Part shown: piece by piece, positions 1 through 6,033 of the stretch
Position numbering within the stretch: position 1 is the first letter of the stretch
How the letters are laid out: every line of letters begins with the position of its first letter
Position numbers and translations under genes: made by a program
Notes under the pieces: model-generated
What the model was told of the DNA's origin: nothing
What the model saw: the letters and a program-made list of their open reading frames with translations, nothing else
The model's database searches: none
Source: an uncultured Treponema sp.
GTDB taxonomy: Bacteria > Spirochaetota > Spirochaetia > Treponematales > Treponemataceae
Reading direction: 5' to 3'
Assembly: GCA_937891125.1 (NCBI GenBank)
Contig: CALAEZ010000177.1
Span: 1 to 9,831 of the forward strand
Length of the DNA stretch: 9,831 nt

Positions 1-264
1 GTGACAGTCCCAACCGAAGCGGCGTTCGACTTTTTTTCCTTTCATGGTCTGGTAGCGCGGAATTATATCTTTAATTGTTGAGGGAATGAAGTGACCGAAA
101 TGCGGTAAACCGGTGGCAAAAGGCGGTCCGTCAAAGAACGTAAATTCTTCACAACCTTCCCTCTGGTCAAGAGATTTTTTAAATGTATCATGCTCCTGCC
201 AGAACTTTAAAACTTCTTCTTCCTGCTTCGGAAAATCAACCTTAGCATCAACTGACTTATACAA
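1..264 (-). CDS. ileS: Isoleucyl-tRNA synthetase, N-terminal 88 residues (partial)
   Basis: This class I aminoacyl-tRNA synthetase charges tRNA-Ile with isoleucine in the cytoplasm; only the N-terminus lies in the window. The reverse strand reads in frame from a TTG at 264-262 to the edge. It contains the segment FFDGPPFATGLPHFGHF (residues 43-59), which carries the HIGH-type ATP-binding signature (H55-F-G-H58), followed by a lysine-rich stretch and RRFGWDCH (81-88). FDGPPFATGLPH is the eukaryote-like (type 2) IleRS form rather than the usual bacterial DGPPYANGxxHxGH form. The start is inferred: TTG has a GAGG Shine-Dalgarno seven bases upstream and gives MYKSVDAKVDF, whereas a GTG four codons earlier (276-274) is less well spaced. 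The rest of the protein, including the KMSKS loop, lies outside the window. Confidence 0.95.
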   Translation of the reverse strand, partial: MYKSVDAKVDFPKQEEEVLKFWQEHDTFKKSLDQREGCEEFTFFDGPPFATGLPHFGHFIPSTIKDIIPRYQTMKGKKVERRFGWDCH

Positions 265-298
265 AATGAGCCTCACTCAAAAAAGGTACAAGCCTGCT

Positions 299-326
299 TT
301 TATATGCAGGCTACGCTACTTTACAA
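299..326 (-). promoter_or_regulatory. Predicted sigma70-type promoter of ileS
   Basis: On the minus strand TTGTAA (326-321) and TATAAA (304-299) are separated by 16 bp and point toward the ileS start about 35 bp downstream. A perfect 10-bp palindrome, ACAATATTGT (323-332), overlaps the -35 box and could bind a regulator. The 7-bp inverted repeat AGCCTGC/GCAGGCT (291-297 and 306-312) flanks the -10 box. Read leftward it is followed after 6 bases by six T residues (284-279), so it could instead act as a weak terminator or leader hairpin. This rests on consensus matching only. Confidence 0.45.
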
Positions 327-385
327 TATTGTGGGGAAATAATCCATAGGAAAAGAAAAGCAAAATAGACGCAAAATGGGCGCAA

Positions 386-1147
386 TTAGGAGGTGTGATA
401 ACCGACCTGCGCTAACCATGACACAAGCTCGCTCAAGTCATGCAAAACCGTTGAGGCGAGCTTTTTTATTTCTTCTGTTGGCTCAAGCTGGTCTGGAATC
501 ATAACGCATTTCATGCCGGCTCTGACTGCTGAACGAACACCGTTAAAGCTGTCTTCAACGGCGACACAGTCTTCTGGCAAAAGATTAAGCGACTGGCACG
601 CTTTTATGTAGATATCAGGCTCTGGCTTTGAATGTTTTACGCTGTCTCCGCAAGTAACAGTTTCAAAAAAATCGAGTAAGCCAGCTTCTTTTAGTTGTCG
701 CCTTACCGTTACTTCGCGCGTAGAAGAGGCAAGAGCTAAGCGATAGCCTGCCCTTTTTAGCGATTGTAAGCACTCTGCGGCATAGGGCATTTTTTCAATT
801 CCCTTTTCAGCTTCCACCACGTGAAAAAGCTCGCTTGTGCGCGCATAAAATTTTTCTGCATTAAAATCGCTTCCATAAGCATTTTTTAGAATCTGAAGCG
901 TATCGCTCACATTCGTTCCAACACATTTTTTGTACACACAAGAAATGCCATCTATGCCAAGTTCACGAGCAGCGCGCTCCCAGCAGATAAAGCAAATGCT
1001 TTCGGTATCTAAAAGAACGCCGTCCATATCAAAAATCACTGCCTTTACCGGCGTGCGTGTAGGCACTGCTGTCGGCTCGCTTGCACGCACGGTCTGCACA
1101 TTCGCACGCGAGGCCTCTTTTGCAACCTTAAAATCATTCTTTTCCAT
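386..1147 (-). CDS. HAD superfamily hydrolase, subfamily IA (beta-phosphoglucomutase/phosphatase-like)
   Basis: This is a cytoplasmic HAD-fold phosphotransferase of 253 residues. All four family motifs are visible. Motif I is FDMDGVLLDTES, with the nucleophile D40 and acid/base D42. Motif II is the serine in LASST near 141. Motif III is the lysine in SKPEPDIY (K174). Motif IV is VAVEDSFNGV, with E198/D199 as Mg2+ ligands. Residues 47-120 look like an alpha-helical cap of the C1 type found in beta-phosphoglucomutase and sugar-phosphate phosphatases. The substrate cannot be told from sequence. The first ~33 residues (MEKNDFKVAKEASR...PTRTP) precede the normal start of the fold and look unstructured. 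The ATG at 1147 lacks a Shine-Dalgarno, and a -10 box ends six bases before it, so the transcript may be leaderless. Internal GTG codons (residues 17, 20, 28) are alternative starts but also lack good ribosome sites. The gene is divergent from the barrel protein and lies upstream of ileS in the same direction. Confidence 0.9.
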   Translation of the reverse strand: MEKNDFKVAKEASRANVQTVRASEPTAVPTRTPVKAVIFDMDGVLLDTESICFICWERAARELGIDGISCVYKKCVGTNVSDTLQILKNAYGSDFNAEKFYARTSELFHVVEAEKGIEKMPYAAECLQSLKRAGYRLALASSTREVTVRRQLKEAGLLDFFETVTCGDSVKHSKPEPDIYIKACQSLNLLPEDCVAVEDSFNGVRSAVRAGMKCVMIPDQLEPTEEIKKLASTVLHDLSELVSWLAQVGYHTS

Positions 1148-1153
1148 GGTGAC

Positions 1154-1183
1154 ATTGTATCAAAACTTGACACAGACTTACAA
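1154..1183 (-). promoter_or_regulatory. Predicted promoter of the HAD gene (possibly leaderless transcript)
   Basis: The minus strand reads TTGTAA (1183-1178), 18 bp, then TACAAT (1159-1154). A normal 6-base discriminator places +1 on the A of the ATG at 1147, which fits the lack of a Shine-Dalgarno. The boxes interleave with those of the divergent plus-strand promoter, so the two polymerases should compete. Confidence 0.4.
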
Positions 1184-1195
1184 TCGGGCTATAGT
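1167..1195 (+). promoter_or_regulatory. Strong sigma70-type promoter of the outer-membrane protein gene
   Basis: A perfect TTGACA (1167-1172) and a TATAGT (1190-1195, five of six matches) are separated by the optimal 17 bp. Transcription would begin near 1202, leaving a leader of about 100 nt before the ATG at 1301. The near-consensus sequence suggests high constitutive expression, fitting a major surface protein. Confidence 0.7.
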
Positions 1196-1235
1196 CATAT
1201 CGGTTCAAGAAATTAAACCAATAAACCTTAACGGA

Positions 1236-1282
1236 GCTTAAAAAGCGCGTGCTGTAGCTTTTAAGTGCGACCGCTAAGGCGG
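1236..1282 (+). promoter_or_regulatory. Structured leader (two stem-loops) ahead of the barrel-protein ribosome site
   Basis: The leader can form a stem between CTTAAAAAGC (1237-1246) and GCTTTTAAG (1257-1265), with one bulged A and a 10-base loop. A compact CCGC-TAAG-GCGG hairpin (1271-1282) ends seven bases before the AAGGAG ribosome site (1290-1295). There is no U-tract after either, so they are unlikely to be attenuators. They may stabilise the mRNA or modulate initiation. No recognised riboswitch class was identified. Confidence 0.35.
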
Positions 1283-1300
1283 ATAGTATAAGGAGTGATT

Positions 1301-3073
1301 ATGAAACTATCGAAAATAAGCGCGTGCGCTTTTGTTGCAACAGCATTTTTAAGTGCACAGGCGTTTTCACAGGCAGATGATTTTGGTTTTGGCGACCTAA
1401 GCTCAGATACAACGTCTGGAAGCACAGCTGAAAGCTCTGACGGATTTGGTGACTTTGGCGATTTTGGAGACTTTGGGAGCTCTTCTTCAGGCTCCAGCTC
1501 TTCAGGAAGCTCAAGCGTTACCATTAACGGAAGCGTAGAAGCAAATGCACGCGCCTATGTGCGAAAAAGTACCGAAAACGCAGATTCTACTGTGTATGCT
1601 GACAGCTTAGACGACATTCAGAAGTTTCCGGTAGAAAGCGATCCGTCACTTTCGTTAGACCTTGTCTACTCTGGCGCAAATACCGAATTTTCAGGCACGT
1701 TTGCCTTTTCAAAAGATATTTTAGAAGACTATCCGGAAGATATGCTTGAAGAGTTTACTGCGCGCCTTTATATGGGAAACTGGCAGTTTGAAGCGGGCAA
1801 AATGAAAATCGTCTGGGGAAAAGGCGACAAGCTTCACGTGCTCGACAATTTTAACGCAAACGACTACACCGACTACATCATTCCAGACTACATCGACCGC
1901 CGCATAGCAGAACCGGCTTTCCGCGCCGTCTACAGCACCGCAAGCGGCATCAAGGTTGAGGGCGTGTACACTCCGATGATGACCGCAGACCGCTTAGCTA
2001 CAAGTGGCGTGTGGAAGCCAGTTGCTCTTACCACGCTTGAATCAGGCGTAAAAGACAGTGCCACAAACATAGTCAAATCAGCATATTCAAACTATACAAG
2101 CTTAACCGCTACCGTGGGCACCTTAAGCGCACTTGCGACAGAAGCGCAGGTTGAAGCGGCAAGTGGCAGCACAGGAACGGCAACAACCGCCTATACCGCA
2201 GCACTTGCAAGCGCAGGCTACAGCTCACTTGACGAAGCAAAGGCGGCTTTGCAAAGCGCGAGCGAAACCTACCTGTATGCGCTTACCGCAGCTACCAGCT
2301 TAAGTGCAAGCGACCTGTACCCTGACACCCAGAAGCTCAAATACGGGCAGGCGGGCTTGCGCTCTACATTCAGCGTAGGCTCTGTAGACTTGGGATTAAG
2401 CTACTACTACGGTCACTACAAGCAGCCGACGGTAAACAAGATTCAGCTTGCAAGCTACATCTCTGACTACATGGCTAACGGCGGCTCATCAGACCTTGCT
2501 ACCGGCATTGAATACGACCAGTTGCAGGTTTTCGGCATTGAAGGCGCAACAATCCTCTTCGGAAGCTTTAACAGCCGCTTTGAGTTTGCCTACAATCTTA
2601 CAAAAGACGTTTCCGGCGACGACCCGTGGGTAAAGAACAATTCAATCGCCTGGGTAGCCGGCTTTGACAAGGACTTACCAATCAGCGAGCTTAACATTAA
2701 CATTCAGACTCAAGGTAGCTACATTCTAAACAGCGACAAAATTGACAGTGACGAAGGCTTAGCAGCAGCTTACAAGGCAGCCGGCTACCACGGAGCTGAA
2801 TACGATGAAAACGGCATTTACACAAACAACAAAATTGTTGTCGCAATTACCGACAGCTACAACCATGAAAAAGTAAAGGTCGACTTAAAAGGCATTTACG
2901 GCATTGAGCGCGAAGACTTAATCGTAATTCCGACGCTCACCATAAACGCACGCGACGACTTTACGCTTAACTTTTCGGGTCTTGTAATCCACAGCTTTGA
3001 CAAAGACAAGAGCGAGTTTACCGGCTGGCTCAACAACGACTTCTTTGAAATAAGCGCAAAGTATCAATTCTAG
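1301..3073 (+). CDS. Predicted outer-membrane beta-barrel protein with FGD repeat and Ser/Gly linker
   Basis: This is a 590-residue exported protein. The ATG at 1301 is chosen over an in-frame GTG at 1295 because AAGGAG (1290-1295) sits five bases upstream of it. Residues 1-25 form a Sec signal peptide (Lys-containing start, hydrophobic core, cleavage likely near SQA|DD), with no lipobox. The mature N-terminus is unusual: it has acidic/Phe-Gly motifs, three tandem repeats of FGD/DFG around 49-59, then a Ser/Gly linker (60-72). From about 73 onward the chain alternates polar and hydrophobic residues with many aromatic girdle-type residues, and it ends in FEISAKYQF, a C-terminal beta-signal with terminal Phe recognised by BamA. 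Residues ~245-335 are a long Ala/Ser/Thr-rich, probably helical insertion interrupting the strands. I infer a porin or channel; the substrate is unknown and no named family was recognised with certainty. The gene appears monocistronic, driven by a near-consensus promoter. Confidence 0.8.
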   Translation: MKLSKISACAFVATAFLSAQAFSQADDFGFGDLSSDTTSGSTAESSDGFGDFGDFGDFGSSSSGSSSSGSSSVTINGSVEANARAYVRKSTENADSTVYADSLDDIQKFPVESDPSLSLDLVYSGANTEFSGTFAFSKDILEDYPEDMLEEFTARLYMGNWQFEAGKMKIVWGKGDKLHVLDNFNANDYTDYIIPDYIDRRIAEPAFRAVYSTASGIKVEGVYTPMMTADRLATSGVWKPVALTTLESGVKDSATNIVKSAYSNYTSLTATVGTLSALATEAQVEAASGSTGTATTAYTAALASAGYSSLDEAKAALQSASETYLYALTAATSLSASDLYPDTQKLKYGQAGLRSTFSVGSVDLGLSYYYGHYKQPTVNKIQLASYISDYMANGGSSDLATGIEYDQLQVFGIEGATILFGSFNSRFEFAYNLTKDVSGDDPWVKNNSIAWVAGFDKDLPISELNINIQTQGSYILNSDKIDSDEGLAAAYKAAGYHGAEYDENGIYTNNKIVVAITDSYNHEKVKVDLKGIYGIEREDLIVIPTLTINARDDFTLNFSGLVIHSFDKDKSEFTGWLNNDFFEISAKYQF

Positions 3074-3078
3074 GATAC

Positions 3079-3246
3079 AAGGGGATGTCTGAAAAGTAAA
3101 AATTGCGGTGGTTGTATTCGCAGCAAAGCTACGAGCGGCTTGTCGAAACCACCACATATAGCGTTTATGGTCATTTCGACAGGCTGCTTGAAACTATGTT
3201 GCAAATACAATGACCATATGCAACGAACTTTTTGGTCAGTCCCCTT
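3079..3246. repeat. Long nested palindromic element (~168 bp), possible dispersed repeat or MITE-like unit
   Basis: The element is symmetric about ~3161-3162. Outer arms AAGGGGA (3079-3085) and TCCCCTT (3240-3246) pair perfectly, as do AAAAGT (3092-3097) and ACTTTT (3227-3232). Inside, a 35-base unit at 3112-3146 recurs inverted at 3176-3210 with 27 of 35 matches. Each half is also closed by its own stem: GGTGGTT/AACCACC (3107-3113, 3147-3153) and the 10-bp TATGGTCATT/AATGACCATA (3166-3175, 3209-3218). It can therefore fold as one long hairpin or as a two-armed cruciform. Such architecture is typical of repetitive extragenic palindromes or non-autonomous mobile units. It begins six bases after the barrel gene's stop codon. 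Short open frames crossing it on both strands are probably not genes. Confidence 0.7.
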
Positions 3247-3252
3247 TTAGTT

Positions 3253-3398
3253 AGCCGAAAGTGCATGGCAGTTTCGGTTGTGCAGTTTCTTCAGCGCGTC
3301 CATGCGCAAAGCAATCGACCTCCATGTCGATTCTAAAACAGCCAGAATTGTCAGAGACAATTCTGGTCGTGCTTTTTTGTTAGCGCCCTCCGTGGCGC
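3253..3398. other. Intergenic run of four hairpins between convergent genes
   Basis: This gene-free stretch holds four successive inverted repeats. The first is CCGAAA/TTTCGG (3255-3260, 3272-3277), extended inward by TGC/GCA and outward by weak pairs. The second is AATCGAC/GTCGATT (3313-3319, 3326-3332). The third is the 11-bp terminator stem (3342-3366). The fourth is GCGCC/GGCGC (3383-3387, 3394-3398). A weak leftward promoter-like pair, TTGTGT (3443-3438) and TATGTA (3420-3415) with 17-bp spacing, lies to the right, so a short leftward RNA is conceivable. No protein-coding frame is convincing anywhere in 3074-3501. Confidence 0.4.
3342..3378 (+). terminator. Rho-independent terminator, possibly bidirectional
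   Basis: A perfect 11-bp stem, CCAGAATTGTC/GACAATTCTGG, with a 3-base loop (3353-3355) is followed six bases later by TTTTTT (3373-3378), terminating plus-strand transcripts from the barrel gene. Leftward, the same stem is followed by CTGTTTTAG, so it may also stop transcripts from clpC. The six-base gap before the U-tract is longer than ideal. Confidence 0.6.
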
Positions 3399-3473
3399 AA
3401 AACGCAGAGCTACCTACATAAAAAGGCTACCTTCATTACACAAGCGTACCTAAAATCACTGTTTCCCTAAGCC

Positions 3474-3495
3474 TGCTTTCAAAGCGCCGAAAGCA
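3474..3495 (-). terminator. Hairpin just downstream of clpC (weak terminator or 3' stabiliser)
   Basis: TGCTTTC (3474-3480) and GAAAGCA (3489-3495) form a 7-bp stem with an 8-base loop, starting seven bases past the clpC stop codon. No U-tract follows on the minus strand, so it is more likely a 3'-end stabilising structure or a Rho-assisted end than a strong intrinsic terminator. Confidence 0.3.
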
Positions 3496-3501
3496 AAATC
3501 A

Positions 3502-6033
3502 TTATTTTACAACCGCACTTTCTACCGAGCAAACCGTAGCAGGCACGCGGTGAGCGCGTGAAAAACGAACCTTTAACGAATCCGCAGAAAAATCAACGAC
3601 AGCACACCGCCCGCCCTCATGCGCCTGTGACAGCTCCTCAAGAATAAGCAGGGAAAGCGGGTCTTCAATCTCGCGCTGAATTAGGCGGCGCATAGGACGC
3701 GCACCCATCGCCACGTCATACCCATGCTCTAAAAGATACGCACGCGCTTTTGGTTTTAGCTGCAACGTAATGCCTTTTTCCTGCAGTCGCGATGAAAGCT
3801 CGGCAATTTGTATATCCAGAATACGCGACACCTCATCCCGACTTAATGCGTTAAAGACAACGATGTCATCAATGCGGTTTAGAAGCTCTGGACTCATAAT
3901 CCGCTTAAGCTCTTCAAGCGCACTTGCGCGAATGTCGGCATACGGAAGCAGGCCGTCCGTCTGCGAAGAAAAGCCGAGTTTCCGCTCTGCAGTAATTTCG
4001 CGCGCGCCAGCGTTACTTGTCATAATAATAACTGTATTGCGGAAATTAACGACATGCCCAAGGTTGTCTGAAAGCTGCCCTTCCTCTAAAAGCTGGAGCA
4101 AAAGATTAAAAATGTCAGGATGCGCTTTTTCAATCTCATCTAAAAGCACGACGCTATACGGCTTTTGGCGAACCTTTTCAGTTAACAAGCCGCCTTCTTC
4201 ATAGCCAACATATCCTGGCGGTGCTCCTACGAGGCGGCTTGCATTGTGCTTTTCCATAAAATCGCTCATATCAACGCGGATGAGCGCATCCTCACTTCCA
4301 AACAAGCATTTTGCAAGTGATTTTGCAAGCTGCGTTTTTCCAACGCCCGTCGGTCCCAAAAAGATAAACGAGCCTAACGGCCGTTTTGTCGAAGAAACGC
4401 CAGCGCGGCTACGTCTAATGGCACTCGAAAGCAGCTTGATCGCCTCATCTTGCCCAACAACCGTTTTATGAAGCTCATCTTCCATGTGCAGTAGCTTGTG
4501 TGTTTCATTCAAATCAAGCTGCTCAAGCGGAATGCCCGTCATGTGGCTGATAATAACCGTAATATCAGCAACTGTGACATGCTTTACTTCACCGCCAACG
4601 TTTTTCTTCCAATAGTTGCTAAAATCCTCAAGCTTCTGCTTTAAGTCACGCACCTTGTCACGCACTAAAGCCGCCCGCTCGTAGTCTTGTTCTGCTACCA
4701 ACGCAGTTTTCTCTGCACTTAAGGCTTCTATGCTCTTTTCAAGCTCGGCTAACTCGGTCGGCCGCTCTTCTTCCTGAATTTTTTTTGCGCTTCCTGCCTC
4801 ATCTAAAATATCAATCGCCTTATCGGGCAAAAAACGCTCTGGAATGTAGCGCGTGCTGAATTTAACAATGGCAGGAATAACGCCTTCATCGTACACAACG
4901 CCATGAAATTGCTCATACTGCTTTTTAAGTCCTTCAAGAATTGCTATCGTGTCCTTGCCATCAGGCTCGCCAACCTGCACCGTCTGGAAGCGCCGCACAA
5001 GCGCAGCGTCACGCTCAAAATAACGCCGATATTCACGTGTCGTCGTCGCACCAATTATCTGTATTTCTCCACGGCTCAAGGCGGGCTTTAAAATATTGCT
5101 TGCATCTCCGGTGCCCTCCGAGCCGCCAGCGCCAATCATGGTGTGAATTTCGTCCATAAAGAGAATAATGCTTCCGTCTTCCTTGAGCTCACGCATTATG
5201 CGCTTCATGCGCTCTTCAAACTCGCCGCGATACTTAGTGCCCGCAACAATGCCAACAAGATCAAGCGAAAGCACGCGCTTTTTCAGCAGATTTCGTGGCA
5301 CCTCGCCCTGTGCAATGTGCTGGGCAAGGCCTTCGACAATAGCCGTTTTTCCAACACCAGGCTCTCCAAGCAGAATCGGATTATTTTTTGTGCGGCGGCT
5401 TAAAATCTGAATAACGCGCTGAATTTCCTTTTCACGCCCCACAACCGGGTCAAGCTTACCTTCACAAGAAAGCGCCGTTAGGTCACGACTAAATTCTGAC
5501 AAAAGCGTCTTCTGCGCCTTTTGGTTTTTCTGCTGCTTTCCCGCCTCAGACTGCTGGTCCTGAGTGGTGCCACCCCATGCATGCGTAAGCTGCATTTGCT
5601 GCTGCAGGCTCACAATCTCTTTTCGCACAATATCGGCAGAAAGAGCAGCCCGCTCAAAAAATCGTGCTGCAGGACTTGCCTCTTCCCTAATCGCTGCAAG
5701 CAACAGGTGCTCGGTGCCTACATAGTCATTTCGAAGCGTGCGGCTTTCGACGGTTGCAAGGTCAAGCAAGGTGCGCGTTCGTCGAGCTGGCGGCACTTCA
5801 TTAAAGGAAACAACAGCGGTTTGCGGCGGTGGAAGACTCTGTTCAAGCGCTAGCTGAAAAGCCAGCACGTTGACATGCAGATTTTGCAGCACAAGATAGC
5901 CCGTTCCGTCAGCGCTTTTTAAGAGCGCAAGCAGAATATGCTCTGGAAGCAGCTCGCCAGCTCCGCTTTTTCGAGCCTCATCTTGTGCCAATGCTACAAT
6001 TATGCGCTGCGCGCGCGCTGACAATCCTTTCAT
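3502..6033 (-). CDS. clpC: AAA+ unfoldase ClpC, ATPase subunit of the ClpCP protease
   Basis: This 843-residue Hsp100 unfoldase recognises, unfolds and threads substrates into ClpP. The N-domain has two Clp repeats (~5-65 and ~82-145). Each has a (P/T)EH(I/L)LLA motif whose glutamates (E31, E108) correspond to the phospho-arginine docking residues E32 and E106 of Bacillus subtilis ClpC. A Gln-rich linker (150-178) leads to AAA+ domain 1: Walker A GEPGVGKT (223-230), pore loop KYRGEFEER (268-276) and Walker B with DE at 294-295. A UVR-type coiled middle domain (~428-465) separates ClpC from ClpA. AAA+ domain 2 has Walker A GPTGVGKT (560-567), pore loop GYVG (607-610), Walker B DE at 632-633 and the ClpP-binding loop tripeptide LGF (686-688). 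The start ATG overlaps the mcsB stop by one base (TGATG), so translation is coupled. Length and motifs look intact. No ClpP gene is in the window. Confidence 0.95.
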   Translation of the reverse strand: MKGLSARAQRIIVALAQDEARKSGAGELLPEHILLALLKSADGTGYLVLQNLHVNVLAFQLALEQSLPPPQTAVVSFNEVPPARRTRTLLDLATVESRTLRNDYVGTEHLLLAAIREEASPAARFFERAALSADIVRKEIVSLQQQMQLTHAWGGTTQDQQSEAGKQQKNQKAQKTLLSEFSRDLTALSCEGKLDPVVGREKEIQRVIQILSRRTKNNPILLGEPGVGKTAIVEGLAQHIAQGEVPRNLLKKRVLSLDLVGIVAGTKYRGEFEERMKRIMRELKEDGSIILFMDEIHTMIGAGGSEGTGDASNILKPALSRGEIQIIGATTTREYRRYFERDAALVRRFQTVQVGEPDGKDTIAILEGLKKQYEQFHGVVYDEGVIPAIVKFSTRYIPERFLPDKAIDILDEAGSAKKIQEEERPTELAELEKSIEALSAEKTALVAEQDYERAALVRDKVRDLKQKLEDFSNYWKKNVGGEVKHVTVADITVIISHMTGIPLEQLDLNETHKLLHMEDELHKTVVGQDEAIKLLSSAIRRSRAGVSSTKRPLGSFIFLGPTGVGKTQLAKSLAKCLFGSEDALIRVDMSDFMEKHNASRLVGAPPGYVGYEEGGLLTEKVRQKPYSVVLLDEIEKAHPDIFNLLLQLLEEGQLSDNLGHVVNFRNTVIIMTSNAGAREITAERKLGFSSQTDGLLPYADIRASALEELKRIMSPELLNRIDDIVVFNALSRDEVSRILDIQIAELSSRLQEKGITLQLKPKARAYLLEHGYDVAMGARPMRRLIQREIEDPLSLLILEELSQAHEGGRCAVVDFSADSLKVRFSRAHRVPATVCSVESAVVK

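Noticed and set aside
1261..1524. Minus-strand frame with Pro-Lys-Ser and Pro-Glu-Glu repeats
   Set aside because: The apparent protein repeats are the antisense reading of the FGD and Ser/Gly repeats in the barrel gene.
2918..3157. Minus-strand open frame of 79 codons crossing the end of the barrel gene and the palindromic element
   Set aside because: It is antisense to a well-supported gene for most of its length, its N-terminus is encoded by the repeat element, and it has no recognisable domain.
3383..3398. GCGCC/GGCGC hairpin considered as a terminator
   Set aside because: The stem is only 5 bp and has no U-tract after it on either strand.
3074..3501. CRISPR array or tRNA gene in the gene-free interval
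   Set aside because: The repeats are inverted and not evenly spaced direct repeats. No cloverleaf with a TTCGA-type T-loop and acceptor stem was found. The TTTCGAC string belongs to the palindrome.
3770..5853. Several plus-strand open frames of 60-144 codons opposite clpC
   Set aside because: They are antisense to an intact, motif-complete clpC, have no recognisable domains, and follow from its codon bias.
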